Source: Halomonas litopenaei
GTDB taxonomy: Bacteria > Pseudomonadota > Gammaproteobacteria > Pseudomonadales > Halomonadaceae
DNA: 64,000 nt
Reading direction: 5' to 3'
NCBI RefSeq assembly: GCF_003045775.1
Contig: NZ_PXNS01000019.1
Span: 1 to 64,000, forward strand
The translations under genes and the position numbers were made by a program. Shown in pieces: positions 43,149-54,779 of this stretch (positions within the stretch are counted from its first letter, which is position 1; each line of letters starts with the position of its first letter). The notes beneath the pieces were generated by a model, which was not told where the DNA came from, did no database searches, and saw nothing but the letters and a program-made list of their open reading frames with translations.

Positions 43149-44584
43149 AGGGAGTTCAGGAAGTCCAGTAGTTGTTGGCGCTCGTGGGCCTCGAGCGCCT
43201 TGTAGGCATTTCGTGAAGATTCGGCTTCACCGGCGTGCCACAGGATCGCCTCTTCCAGGGTGCGAGCCCGTCCGTCGTGCAGGAAGCCAGCCTGGGGATT
43301 GACGCTCTGGGCCAGGCCTAGCCCCCACAGTGGCGGGGTGCGCCACTCATTGCCGTCGGCCTGGTACTCGGGGCGACCGTCGGCGAGGCCTTCGCCCATG
43401 TCGTGCAGCAGCATGTCGGTGTAGGCCCACAGGGTCTGTCCGGCCAATTCGGCGCGCTCGGTGTCTTCCGGCGTGGTCAGCGACGGGCGATGACAGCTGG
43501 CGCAACCCAGGGTGTTGAAGTGACGGGCGCCGGCCTGGACGTCTGGCGAATCCATGTCGCGTCGCTCGGGTACGGCCAGGCTCGAGGCGTAGAAGGTGAT
43601 GAAGTCGGCGACCTCGTCACTGACTTCGGGATCGCCGCCATCGGGGAAGTCCTCGCAACCCTGGCCCGGCATGCAGTCGGTGCTCGCGGCCAGGCGCGAG
43701 GTCAGGCCCATGTCACCGGCAAAGGCGTGCAGGCTCTGCTGCTCCACCGTGGGCTCACCGGCCTTCCAGCCGAAACGCCCCAGCACGGTGGCCTGCTGGC
43801 GCACGTCCCACACCCGGTTGGGCCGGCCCGAGATGCCATCGCCGTCGGCGTCCTGCTCATCCGCCCAGGCCAGGATCTGCGCCTCGTCGACCACCTCGAG
43901 CAGGCCCAGGCCGATCATCGGCGGGGCGACCCGGGGGGAGGTCAGCAGATTCTCGGGCAGCTCGCCGTAGGCGGGGTTCTCGATGGAATAGGCGGGCGCC
44001 GCGAGCACCACGCGGTGTCCGTCGTCGAAGCTGATCTCGCGATCCTCGAGGGTGCGTACCATGTCGGCTTCCGGCGTGGCGCCGGGAATCGCCGCGGTCT
44101 GAAGCTGGCGCCCGTAGTGGGGCACCGGAACGGCGCCGGTGCGCCGTACGATGTCATGATCCTCGTCGCTTTCGGCGGGAAGCGACAGGCGCAGGAACAG
44201 TGACACCGGCGCCTCGCCAGGGGCCGGAGGGTGACCGCGGCCGTCCTTGATATGGCAGCCCTGGCAGCTGTTGGTGTTGATCAGCGGTCCGAGGCCGTCA
44301 CGGGCATCGGTGCTGGCCGGTGCCACCACCCAGGGGTTGCGGAAAAAACTGTTGCCGACGCTGAAGTCCAGGCGCTTGGTCATGCTCATGTTGCCAAGGG
44401 GCAGCGAGTAGGCGTTATGGTCGAACTGGCTGACCGAGCCTTCGCCACCCGAGCGTGGGTCGTTCTGGATGGGCGGCTCGTCGTTTGCGCTGACTGGCGC
44501 GTCGTTTGCGCTGACCGGCGCGCTGATGACGAGGGCCGCCAGCAACGCTGACAGAGCAGGGGGGAGCGACGGAAATTGACGCAT
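43145..44584 (-). CDS. Periplasmic di-heme oxidoreductase-like protein (DUF1111)
   Basis: The 479-residue protein has a signal peptide and two c-type heme motifs, 'CQGCH' near residue 108 and 'CASCH' near residue 360, spaced as in DUF1111 'thiol oxidoreductase' proteins related to MauG/cytochrome c peroxidase. 'LLHDMGEGLADGRPEY' and 'GFLHDGRARTLEEAILWHAG' are typical of the family. A 21-bp tandem duplication (44480-44521) repeats 'NDAPVSA' just after the signal peptide. It should work in the periplasm with the flanking imelysins. A Fur-like box lies 54-72 bp upstream. Confidence 0.88.
   Translation of the reverse strand: MRQFPSLPPALSALLAALVISAPVSANDAPVSANDEPPIQNDPRSGGEGSVSQFDHNAYSLPLGNMSMTKRLDFSVGNSFFRNPWVVAPASTDARDGLGPLINTNSCQGCHIKDGRGHPPAPGEAPVSLFLRLSLPAESDEDHDIVRRTGAVPVPHYGRQLQTAAIPGATPEADMVRTLEDREISFDDGHRVVLAAPAYSIENPAYGELPENLLTSPRVAPPMIGLGLLEVVDEAQILAWADEQDADGDGISGRPNRVWDVRQQATVLGRFGWKAGEPTVEQQSLHAFAGDMGLTSRLAASTDCMPGQGCEDFPDGGDPEVSDEVADFITFYASSLAVPERRDMDSPDVQAGARHFNTLGCASCHRPSLTTPEDTERAELAGQTLWAYTDMLLHDMGEGLADGRPEYQADGNEWRTPPLWGLGLAQSVNPQAGFLHDGRARTLEEAILWHAGEAESSRNAYKALEAHERQQLLDFLNSL
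44480..44521. repeat. 21-bp tandem duplication at the signal-peptide end of the DUF1111 gene
   Basis: GTCGTTTGCGCTGACTGGCGC is directly repeated once with a single change. It encodes 'NDAPVSA' twice in frame, next to the predicted cleavage site. Confidence 0.8.
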
Positions 44585-44608
44585 CAGGCGTTTCCTTGAA
44601 ACAGGTGA

Positions 44609-44629
44609 GCCGCACGCGGGCCGTGCGGC
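44609..44629 (-). terminator. Hairpin between imelysin and DUF1111 genes
   Basis: GCCGCACG and CGTGCGGC form an 8-bp stem with a 5-base loop, downstream of the imelysin gene on the minus strand and inside the leader of the next gene. It could attenuate read-through or stabilise the leader. Confidence 0.45.
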
Positions 44630-44637
44630 TTCTTGGG

Positions 44638-44656
44638 GCGAATGACTCTCATTGCA
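44638..44656 (-). promoter_or_regulatory. Fur-like box upstream of the DUF1111 gene
   Basis: GCGAATGACTCTCATTGCA matches 11 of 19 positions of the classical Fur consensus and shares the core TGACTxTCATTGCA with the box upstream of the first gene of the cluster. Confidence 0.6.
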
Positions 44657-44711
44657 TCATCCGCCAAGGCGTTATCACCTGATCTGGATCAAGCGGGGGC
44701 CAGTGACGGGG

Positions 44712-45992
44712 TCAGAAAGTATGACCGGCGTCGTCGGGCTGCAGCGAGGTGACACCCAGTTTGCCTGCGGCCTGCTCGATGGAGCCGGTCTGGGTGACCA
44801 GCGCCAGGATGGCATCGTTGACGATGGCGGCGCCTTGATCATTGCTCGGTGCGATCATCATATCGAAGGTCATCGGCGAGTCGCTGCGCTCGGCGGTCTC
44901 CTTGAGGGTGCCGAGCGCGTCCATGGAGGCCTCGATCTGCTGCTCCAGGGTCTGGGCCAGCTCGCTGTCGCGCTGCGCCAGCAGGGCTTCCACGCCCGGG
45001 CCTTCCAGGGTGGTGCCGTCGATACGCTGGTAGCTGCCGGTGTAGACGTTCTGGATGCCCTGACCGTTGTAGTAGTGGGAGTTATGAGTGTTGTCGCTGA
45101 AGCAGTCGTGCTCGTCCTCGTAGGAGTTGGCCTCCAGCGCGACCTTCATGCGCTCACCGGCGAGCTCCCCCAGTGACAGTGAGCCCATGCCGAAGAGGAT
45201 GCGGCGCAGGCCTTCTTCAGCCGGTTGCGCGGTCAGTTCGCTGCGGTAGTTGTCGCCGTCCACCGGCGCCCACTGGGCGACCATCCATTCCAGGTCGTTG
45301 ATCAACAGCTGACTGGCTGCCTTCAGATAGGCCCGACGGCGGTCGCAGTGGCCGTTGCTGCAGTCTTCGCCCTGGGCGAAGTCGCTGGCGGGGCGCTCGC
45401 CGGCGCCGGCCTCGTAGCCGTGCTGATCCTGGCCCCACAGCAGAAACTCGATGGCGTGGTAGCCGGTGGCCACGTTGGCCTCGGAGCCGCCGATCTCGTT
45501 GAACTCGGCCAGCAGCTCCGGGCTCAGGGTACTGACGTCGATCTCTTCGCCGCCGATGTTGATGCGCTCGGAGGCAATGATATTGGCGGTAGCGCCGGCG
45601 TTGCCCAGCTCGTGCTGGTAGCCGTCCTGAGCGACGTAGTCGATCATGCCTTCGTCCAGCGGCCAGGCGTTGAGCTGGCCCTCCCAGTCGTCGACGATGG
45701 CGTTGCCGAAGCGGAAGACTTCACTCTGCTGGTAGGGTACCCGCGCTTCACGCCAGGCCTTCTTGGCGGCGGCCAGGGTCTCGGGGGTCGGCGCGGCCAG
45801 CAGGCTGTCGATGGCCTCGTCCAGCGCCTTGGCCGTCTTCAGCGCGTCGCTGTAGGTGGTGTGGGCGAGATCGGTGTAGTGGCTCACCACCGCCTCGGCG
45901 GTAACGTCTTCGGCGGCGACGTGGCTAGACACGACAACGGCACTGGCGGCAATGGCAAGCGCCAGGGGACGGCGGACGAGACGGGAGATCAT
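44712..45992 (-). CDS. Imelysin-family protein with intact GxHxxE motif (IcmP-like)
   Basis: The 426-residue protein has a Sec signal peptide ('LALAIAASAVVVSSHVAAED') and a full imelysin domain. The signature 'GYHAIEFLLWGQD' carries the family His and Glu. It resembles the iron-regulated outer-membrane or periplasmic imelysin of Pseudomonas, once described as an insulin-cleaving metalloprotease; modern views favour iron binding. It is the first gene of the cluster, 97-115 bp downstream of a Fur-like box. Confidence 0.88.
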   Translation of the reverse strand: MISRLVRRPLALAIAASAVVVSSHVAAEDVTAEAVVSHYTDLAHTTYSDALKTAKALDEAIDSLLAAPTPETLAAAKKAWREARVPYQQSEVFRFGNAIVDDWEGQLNAWPLDEGMIDYVAQDGYQHELGNAGATANIIASERINIGGEEIDVSTLSPELLAEFNEIGGSEANVATGYHAIEFLLWGQDQHGYEAGAGERPASDFAQGEDCSNGHCDRRRAYLKAASQLLINDLEWMVAQWAPVDGDNYRSELTAQPAEEGLRRILFGMGSLSLGELAGERMKVALEANSYEDEHDCFSDNTHNSHYYNGQGIQNVYTGSYQRIDGTTLEGPGVEALLAQRDSELAQTLEQQIEASMDALGTLKETAERSDSPMTFDMMIAPSNDQGAAIVNDAILALVTQTGSIEQAAGKLGVTSLQPDDAGHTF

Positions 45993-46088
45993 GGGGCGTT
46001 ACCTTTTCTCAGGGCGGTTATTCTTGCGCGGCGACGACAGGTAAGGGATGGCTGCGCCGGGGAGTCCACTACGGAAAGAAATAGTAAC

Positions 46089-46107
46089 GAGATTGACTAT
46101 CATTGCA
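46089..46107 (-). promoter_or_regulatory. Fur-like box upstream of the imelysin cluster
   Basis: GAGATTGACTATCATTGCA matches 12 of 19 positions of GATAATGATAATCATTATC. It lies 97-115 bp before the ATG of the IcmP-like gene. The rest of the 372-bp gap (45993-46364) holds no gene; 46195-46262 has degenerate AGCCCT repeats. Confidence 0.65.
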
Positions 46108-46364
46108 AGTCGCTGGGTGCGCTGGAGCAGACGTGAGCCCGGCGACGAGTCCAGCGGCGAGCGAGGTATCGGCAGCGGTAAACCGCGACGGGAACGAAGC
46201 CTCAGCCCTGTTTCAAAGCCCTGTTCGCAAGCCCCGTGACTCAGCCCTATGCCCTAGCCCACGGACACTGCGCTGTGATGCAGCCGAGCAGGGGCAGCGA
46301 CTCGACAGGGAGATGGCGGAAAGGCGGCACCTTCCCGCCTTGGACCGGCGGACGCAGGCGGGCG

Positions 46365-47198
46365 TCAGCGCGGTGAGAAGCGGCGGTTGATGCCGGTCTC
46401 GGCGATCATGCGGGTGGAGATTTCTTCCACCGAGAAGCGGGTGGCATCGATAAAGGGGATATGCAGCTGGCGGAACATGGATTCGGCCTGGGCGACCTCC
46501 TGCATGCACTGGTCCATGCTGCTGTAGCGGCTGTTGGGGCGACGTTCGTGGCGGATGGCGGCAAGCCTGCGCGGGTCGATGGTCAGGCCGAACAGCTTGT
46601 GGCGCTGCTTGGCCAGTACCGGCGGCAGCTTCAGGGTGCCGCTGTCGTCCTGGTCGTCTTCGGTCAGCGGGTAGTTGGCCGCGCGCACCCCGAACTGCAG
46701 CGCCAGGTACAGCGAGGTCGGCGTCTTGCCGCAGCGTGACACCCCGACCAGGATGACATCCGCCTGGTCGTACTGGTGGGTACGGGCGCCGTCGTCGTTG
46801 TCGAGGGCGAAGTGTACCGAGTGGATGCGGTCCATATAGACATCGTCGCTGGAGATGGCGTGGGTACGCCCGACGCTGTAGGAGGAGTGGGTGTCCAGCT
46901 CGCGCTCCAGCGGCTCGAGGAAGGTGGAGAATATGTCGACCTTGAAGCCCGGTGCCTGGCGAATCACCGCGCGGATCTTCTCGTCGACGATGGTGTCGAT
47001 GATGATCGGCTGCACGCCGTCGCGCACGGCGGTGGCCTCGATGATGCTGACCAGCGAGCGCGCCTTCTCGATGGTGTCGATGTAGGGCTTGGTCAGCTTG
47101 CGGATGTCGACGTTCTCGAACTGGGCCAGCAGGCTGCGGCCCAGGCTCTCGGCGGTGATGCCGGTGCCGTCGGAAATGAAGAAGGCGGTTCGGGTCAT
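46365..47198 (-). CDS. ppsR: PEP synthase regulatory protein (bifunctional kinase/pyrophosphorylase)
   Basis: The 277-residue DUF299 protein (E. coli YdiA 277) has 'AFFISDGTGITAESLGRSLL' at the N-terminus and the P-loop-like 'GVSRCGKTPTSLYLA'. It inactivates PEP synthase by ADP-dependent phosphorylation of a threonine and reactivates it by phosphate-dependent removal. The target gene ppsA is divergent, 417 bp away. Confidence 0.95.
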   Translation of the reverse strand: MTRTAFFISDGTGITAESLGRSLLAQFENVDIRKLTKPYIDTIEKARSLVSIIEATAVRDGVQPIIIDTIVDEKIRAVIRQAPGFKVDIFSTFLEPLERELDTHSSYSVGRTHAISSDDVYMDRIHSVHFALDNDDGARTHQYDQADVILVGVSRCGKTPTSLYLALQFGVRAANYPLTEDDQDDSGTLKLPPVLAKQRHKLFGLTIDPRRLAAIRHERRPNSRYSSMDQCMQEVAQAESMFRQLHIPFIDATRFSVEEISTRMIAETGINRRFSPR

Positions 47199-47615
47199 GA
47201 CGATTCCCTTGAAGACAGTGATGGCATTGTCCGTTTACCGCTGCGGTGAGACAAGTTGTCGCTGTTCCAAAGTAAACCTAAGGCGGCACAGGCGTGCCCG
47301 ACTACAAGATAGGCTGGCTTTCGATCAGCCTCTGAAAAAAGTCCTGGCGGCGGGGCCGAGCCAAGCATTCGCGCGCCTTTCAGATACTTTGACGCCAGCA
47401 TCCGACTTCATGATTTGCGCGCCCTGGCGGAGACCTCGATAGCGGCGTCAGGGCGCTGACTACAGGAATCGTCGATTTCCCCCGGGTGTTGTAAAAATCC
47501 TCCAGTGACTTCGCTCTTAGACCAATGGCGAATATGGCGAGGCGCTGATAGAGTCGCCAGCATCCAGTCATGACGGCGCGTCACGGACGAGGTCGTCGAC
47601 ATCCAAGGGGGTCAC
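47199..47615. promoter_or_regulatory. Divergent ppsR/ppsA control region
   Basis: This 417-bp stretch has no gene. It includes the near-perfect palindrome GACAAGTTGTC at 47250-47260, on the ppsR side. I see no confident -35/-10 pair for either gene. Confidence 0.4.
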
Positions 47616-49988
<2,373 letters not shown>

Positions 49989-50030
49989 GCATCACCATGC
50001 TGTGAGACGGCGACGCGATCGCCCGCATGT

Positions 50031-50057
50031 CGACGCCGCGGACCTTCCGCGGCGTCG
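50031..50057 (+). terminator. ppsA terminator hairpin
   Basis: CGACGCCGCGG pairs with CCGCGGCGTCG (11 bp, loop ACCTT), followed by TTGCGTT, 42 bp after the ppsA stop. Confidence 0.75.
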
Positions 50058-50160
50058 TTGCGTTCAGCGGGTGTGCGAAACTCGCTCAATCGCCTCGAGG
50101 GGCTCCCCAAGTGCCCGCTAACTTGGCACCATGGGAAGCTTTTCTTTTCAGGATCTTGTG

Positions 50161-50712
50161 ATGGCGTATCTGTTGGTCATGGGCAGCGTGCTGCTGTCCA
50201 TCGGGGTGTGCCTGGGCTGGGCCTGCTGGTCGCTGGGGCGCTGGACTCTCGGGCGGCTGCTGCCAGGGGGGCGTCAGTCATCGGGCACGGCAACACAAAA
50301 GGCGAAGCCAGGACCCAGGGCCCGCAGTCGCAGCGATTCCCCGACCAAGGCGTCGAGCAAGGCCGCGAACAAGGCCCAGGCCAAGTCAGAACCCAGGCAG
50401 GAACCCAGGGCCTCACGGGGCAAGGCTGCTCCGGCAAAGGCGGTCAAGAACAAGGAGCCTACGCCTCCCTGGGCATTGACTCGGGGCCTGTCACGCTTTG
50501 GCTCGGCGCTGCCGCTGGGCCTGCTGATGGCGTTGATATACGGTGTGGTACGCCTGGCCGAGAAGGGCATGGCGGCCAGGGCCGAAAGCACCCCTGAGGG
50601 TTATCACCAGTTGGTGTCGGTGCTCGGTGTGACCGCCGTGGCACTGCTGGCGCTGGCACTGGTCTCGCGGTTCTGCCGCTGGCGGCTGGATCGCTACGAG
50701 CGCCGGCAATGA
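50161..50712 (+). CDS. Membrane protein of unknown function with basic linker
   Basis: The 183-residue protein is not recognised. It has one membrane segment at about 3-25, a Lys/Ala/Arg/Ser-rich low-complexity linker at about 38-100, and two more hydrophobic segments at about 115-130 and 150-170, ending in a basic tail. The linker is strongly basic in an otherwise acidic proteome. AGGA lies 7 bases before the ATG at 50161; the ATG at 50131 has no ribosome-binding site. The basic linker could contact nucleic acid or phospholipid head groups, but this is only inference. Confidence 0.65.
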   Translation: MAYLLVMGSVLLSIGVCLGWACWSLGRWTLGRLLPGGRQSSGTATQKAKPGPRARSRSDSPTKASSKAANKAQAKSEPRQEPRASRGKAAPAKAVKNKEPTPPWALTRGLSRFGSALPLGLLMALIYGVVRLAEKGMAARAESTPEGYHQLVSVLGVTAVALLALALVSRFCRWRLDRYERRQ

Positions 50713-50854
50713 GTCAGCGCTGCTCGTCGGCGGTACACGATGCCGGTGAAACACGCACATGACAGCGAGCCTGCGTGCCGTCTCGACGCTCAGGGCCTAT
50801 GCTGAATCAAGCAATAAAGACTCTCCCGTATTACTCATCACAAAAGGAGCGGTG

Positions 50855-52693
50855 ATGACATCGCGTACTTCGCCACGGTTGGCGCGTCTGGCGTCTTCCA
50901 TCGTTTGCGGCAATCTGCTGCTGGCCGGCCTGCTGACGACACCGGCACTTGCCCAGGAGGGGTTTGAATACGCCCGTCCGGACATCTCGCCGGAATCGAG
51001 TTCCGGCTATCAGGAGAAGCCCGGCTGGTCGACCTCGTCCTTTGCGGTGGCGGCCGCGAACCCTCTGGCCACCGACGCCGGCTATCAGGTGATCAAGGCC
51101 GGAGGCTCGGCCATCGATGCCGCCATCGCGGTGCAGATGGTGCTGACGCTGGTGGAACCCCAGTCCAGCGGCATCGGCGGTGGTTCCTTTCTGATGCTGT
51201 TCGACGGGGAAGAGGTCCACGCCTTCGATGGCCGTGAAAAGGCCCCGTTGGGCGCCGACGAGTCCCTGTTTCTGAATGCCGACGGCGATCCGATCGACTT
51301 CATGACCGCGGTCGAGAGCGGGCGTTCGGTGGGGGTGCCCGGTACCTTGAGGATGCTGGAGCTGGCGCACGACGAATACGGCGAGCTGCCGTGGAAGTCA
51401 CTGTTTGCGCCGGCCATCACTCTGGCCACGGAGGGTTTCGAGATCAGCCCGCGTCTGCATCAGAGCCTGGTGTCGACGCCAAGCCTTGCCGAGGACGAGA
51501 TCGCCGGGGCCTACTTCTTCGATGACCAGGGCGAGCCGCTTGAGGTGGGAACGACCCTGCGCAATCCCGCTTTGGCGGCGATTCTGACCAAGGTGGCCGA
51601 GGAGGGCAGCTCTGCGCTTCACACCGGCGAGTTCGCCGAGGATCTGGTGTCCCGGGTGCGGAATCACCCGGAGCTGCCCGGTACCCTGAGTCTCGAGGAC
51701 ATGGCGGGTTACGCAGCACTCGAGCGTGAGCCGCTGTGTACCCCCTGGCGTGACTGGGAGGTCTGCGGTTTCCCGCCACCCTCATCGGGACACCTGACCC
51801 TGATGCAGATACTCGGCATGATGGAGGCCTTGCCGGAGATCGAGACCGCCATCCACGAGGGCGTGCCCACGGTGGATTGGCTGCATCCGTTTCTCGAGGC
51901 CTCGCGCCTGGCCTTTGCCGATCGCGGCCGCTACATCGGTGACAGCGATTTCGTCGAACCCCCCGGCGGTGACTGGAACACGCTGCTGGCACCGGACTAT
52001 CTGGCCAAGCGCGCCGAGCTGATCAAGCAGCAGAGCATGGGTAGCGGCGAGGCGCGCCCCGGCAACCCCGGTTCGCTGGAGACCGCCTACGCCTCTCAGC
52101 CCCAGCAGCCCGAGCACGGCACCAGCCATATCAGCATCGTCGACCCCCGGGGCCAGGCGGTCGCCATGACCTCGAGCATCGAGCAGGCGTTTGGTTCGCG
52201 CATCATGGCCAACGGTGGCGGCGAGCTTGATGGCGGCTATCTGCTCAACAATGAGTTGACCGACTTTTCCTTTACCCCGACAGATGAGCAGGGCACACCG
52301 ATCGCCAACCGGGTGCAGCCCGGCAAGCGGCCGCGTTCGAGCATGAGTCCGACGCTGGTGTTCGAGCGTGAGAGCGGCGAGCTGGTAGCGAGTCTCGGGT
52401 CTCCCGGAGGCGCCGCGATCATCCACTACACCGCCCAGACGCTGGATGCCATGCTTACGCGTGGTGTGGACGCCCAGCAGGCGCTCGATCTGCCTCATGC
52501 GATCACCACCGGTGGCACCGTCTATCTGGAGCAGGGGCGCTTCCCCGAGGCCACGCTGAGCGATCTGCGGGGGCTTGGCCACGAGGTCGAGACCCGCGAG
52601 TTGACCAGCGGTCTGCAGGCGCTGAAGGTCACCGAAGATGGCTTCTATGGGGGTGCCGACCCCCGCCGTGAAGGCGTCGTGATGGGCGACTGA
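50855..52693 (+). CDS. ggt: Gamma-glutamyltransferase precursor
   Basis: The 612-residue Ntn hydrolase has a signal peptide (cleavage likely after TPALA). The autoprocessing and nucleophile threonine is Thr423 in 'PEHGTSHISIVDPRG', splitting the chain into large and small subunits. 'SSGIGGGSFLMLFDGEEVHA' and 'GSPGGAAIIHYTAQ' are typical. It hydrolyses or transfers the gamma-glutamyl group of glutathione and related compounds in the periplasm. AAGGAGC lies about 6 bases before the ATG at 50855. Confidence 0.94.
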   Translation: MTSRTSPRLARLASSIVCGNLLLAGLLTTPALAQEGFEYARPDISPESSSGYQEKPGWSTSSFAVAAANPLATDAGYQVIKAGGSAIDAAIAVQMVLTLVEPQSSGIGGGSFLMLFDGEEVHAFDGREKAPLGADESLFLNADGDPIDFMTAVESGRSVGVPGTLRMLELAHDEYGELPWKSLFAPAITLATEGFEISPRLHQSLVSTPSLAEDEIAGAYFFDDQGEPLEVGTTLRNPALAAILTKVAEEGSSALHTGEFAEDLVSRVRNHPELPGTLSLEDMAGYAALEREPLCTPWRDWEVCGFPPPSSGHLTLMQILGMMEALPEIETAIHEGVPTVDWLHPFLEASRLAFADRGRYIGDSDFVEPPGGDWNTLLAPDYLAKRAELIKQQSMGSGEARPGNPGSLETAYASQPQQPEHGTSHISIVDPRGQAVAMTSSIEQAFGSRIMANGGGELDGGYLLNNELTDFSFTPTDEQGTPIANRVQPGKRPRSSMSPTLVFERESGELVASLGSPGGAAIIHYTAQTLDAMLTRGVDAQQALDLPHAITTGGTVYLEQGRFPEATLSDLRGLGHEVETRELTSGLQALKVTEDGFYGGADPRREGVVMGD

Positions 52694-52763
52694 GGCGCGC
52701 CATTTCCTCCACGGACTGATGTTGCCCCCGCTTCCGGCTACCGCCGGGGCGGAGGTTCTTCGT

Positions 52764-54638
52764 TCAGTCGTCGGCCAGCCAGTGGCGCAGCTTGGTCAGC
52801 AGTAGCTCGGCGTCGCTCATCCTGCGTCGTTCGCGCAGCAGTGCGCTGAGTCTTTCGGGGCGGTCGGTGATGATGCCGTCCACGCCCATGTCGATAAGTC
52901 TGGCCATGCGGCCAGGATCGTTGACCGTCCAGGCGTAGAGCGGCGTCTGGTTGAGGTGGGCGCGTCGCAGTTGATCATCGTCGATCTGGCTGTTGCGCAG
53001 GCCGAGCCCGTCGAAGCGACGCTGCGGCAGGCTGCCGGGCAGGGCCCACTCTGCCAGCAGCAGTGTCCTGGCGCGAGGTTCCTGGGCGTCGATCAGGTGG
53101 ATCTGACGGTACGACAAGGACGCAAGCCAAGTGGTCTCGAATAGTCTTGGATCGCCACAGATCATGCGCGCCAGGCGGTCTTCTGCCTGGTCTCGGCACT
53201 GCAGGCGCCAGCGGCGTTCGGCGTCGAGCTCTGCCACGACCGCCTCGATCAGCGCCTGTTCCTGGCCACGGCTCGGCTTGAGCTCGATGATCAGGTCGGC
53301 GCGGCCACGCACCGCAGCCAGGGCCTGGTCGAGCCTGGCCAGGCGTTCGCCGGCGAAGGCATGGCTGAAGCCTGATCCGACATCCAGCGTTGCCAACTCC
53401 TGCCAGTTCAGGTCGGTGACCCGCCGCGGATCTCCCGCAAGACGCTGCAGCGTGGCATCGTGGCTCAGCACCACGCTGCCGTCGGCACTCAGGCGCACAT
53501 CGATCTCGATCTGATCGGCGCCGTCTTCCAGGGCCTGGCGGATGGCTGACAGGCTGTTTTCCGGCGCTACCTCCGAACTACCCCGGTGGGCGATTACCTC
53601 GACCTCGTCATTGAGCTCCTGTCGCTCCACCATCAGCCACGCCTGGGAGACGGCGAATACCAGGATGCCGACCTCCACCGCCCAGGCCAACCGCCCCGGG
53701 TGGGCGTCAGCCGGTGGGGGATCGGGGCGCGGCAGTCGATGGGCGCGGCGCAGGTACAGGCAGGTCGCCAGCAGGGCGTTGAGCACGATCACCGCGAAGG
53801 CGACACTGAGCGTCAGCAGGGTCGCGGCGGTGACCACCAGCAACATGGTCGTGATGACCACCGCGCCGATCTCGGGCAGTGTCGACAAGAGGGGGGCGAC
53901 CCAGGCGCTGAAGGCGATCGACACCGCCGACGGCAGCACCAGCAGTACCGCCAGCATCGAAAAGATGACCCGCGCAAGTCCCCCCTGGCGGTGCCGGGTC
54001 AACTGGTAGCTGCGGCGCATCGCTGCGACAGGCGAGAGACCCTCCAGTACCACGCAGGGCAGCGCCAGCCACCATCGGATGTAGAGTCGCGCCGCCAGCG
54101 CGGCCCAGAGTCCGACCAGCGGAAGCAGGGTCGAGGTGTAGAGCCAGAAGGCCGGTGGGCGCACCCGCCGCACGTAGTAGGGATCCAGGTGACCGAGCAG
54201 GGAATCGTGGACCAGGCTGGCGCAGGCGGCGACAAGCGTCAGGGCCAGCAGGTGAATCGACACCTGCAGGCTGGCGAGGCCCAACAGTCTGGGAAGACGA
54301 TGCAGGCTCTGCCACAGGGCGATCAAGGCCTGACGCGCGTGGGAGCCCTGGCGCTCCACCGCCACCAGCATCATCCCGGCCTGCTGCAGGTAGAGCAGTG
54401 TCAGCAGGATGACGGCAAAGGCGAGGATCCAGCTGAAGCCGAGCGGCGACAGCAGCAGTTCGACCGCATCCACCGTGGTGACCAGGGGGCGGCCAACCCG
54501 GGAAAGCCAGCCGGCCAGCAGCCAGCCCATGGCCGGCAGCAATGCAGCCGAGGCGAACAGCGTGAACAGCAGATGGTAGGCCAGCAGAGGACGCAGGTGG
54601 TCATGCAGGCTGGTGTAGACATCCCTGGCAAGCGTCAT
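52764..54638 (-). CDS. Glycerophosphodiester phosphodiesterase with N-terminal membrane domain
   Basis: The 624-residue protein has six to eight transmembrane segments in the first 340 residues (GDPD membrane domain) and a C-terminal GDPD TIM barrel. The barrel begins 'EVIAHRGSSEVAPENS' with the catalytic His, then 'EIDVRLSADGSVVLSHD' for metal binding, and ends 'YAWTVNDPGRMARLIDMGVD'. It hydrolyses glycerophosphodiesters to glycerol-3-phosphate and an alcohol, or acts on a related lipid head group. Homologues with this architecture occur in many bacteria. It is convergent with ggt. Confidence 0.88.
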   Translation of the reverse strand: MTLARDVYTSLHDHLRPLLAYHLLFTLFASAALLPAMGWLLAGWLSRVGRPLVTTVDAVELLLSPLGFSWILAFAVILLTLLYLQQAGMMLVAVERQGSHARQALIALWQSLHRLPRLLGLASLQVSIHLLALTLVAACASLVHDSLLGHLDPYYVRRVRPPAFWLYTSTLLPLVGLWAALAARLYIRWWLALPCVVLEGLSPVAAMRRSYQLTRHRQGGLARVIFSMLAVLLVLPSAVSIAFSAWVAPLLSTLPEIGAVVITTMLLVVTAATLLTLSVAFAVIVLNALLATCLYLRRAHRLPRPDPPPADAHPGRLAWAVEVGILVFAVSQAWLMVERQELNDEVEVIAHRGSSEVAPENSLSAIRQALEDGADQIEIDVRLSADGSVVLSHDATLQRLAGDPRRVTDLNWQELATLDVGSGFSHAFAGERLARLDQALAAVRGRADLIIELKPSRGQEQALIEAVVAELDAERRWRLQCRDQAEDRLARMICGDPRLFETTWLASLSYRQIHLIDAQEPRARTLLLAEWALPGSLPQRRFDGLGLRNSQIDDDQLRRAHLNQTPLYAWTVNDPGRMARLIDMGVDGIITDRPERLSALLRERRRMSDAELLLTKLRHWLADD

Positions 54639-54779
54639 GAGTCTAAAGTGTGCCGTTGGACGTGGGTAGCAGGAGCAGGGGGCGCTGCGCGCCGAGGACC
54701 CACCGAGTGAGCGATGGCGTCAGTGGTGGGGGTCACAGGACCCCCGACGGTCGGTGGACCAAGGAAGAGCGATGGCCCG

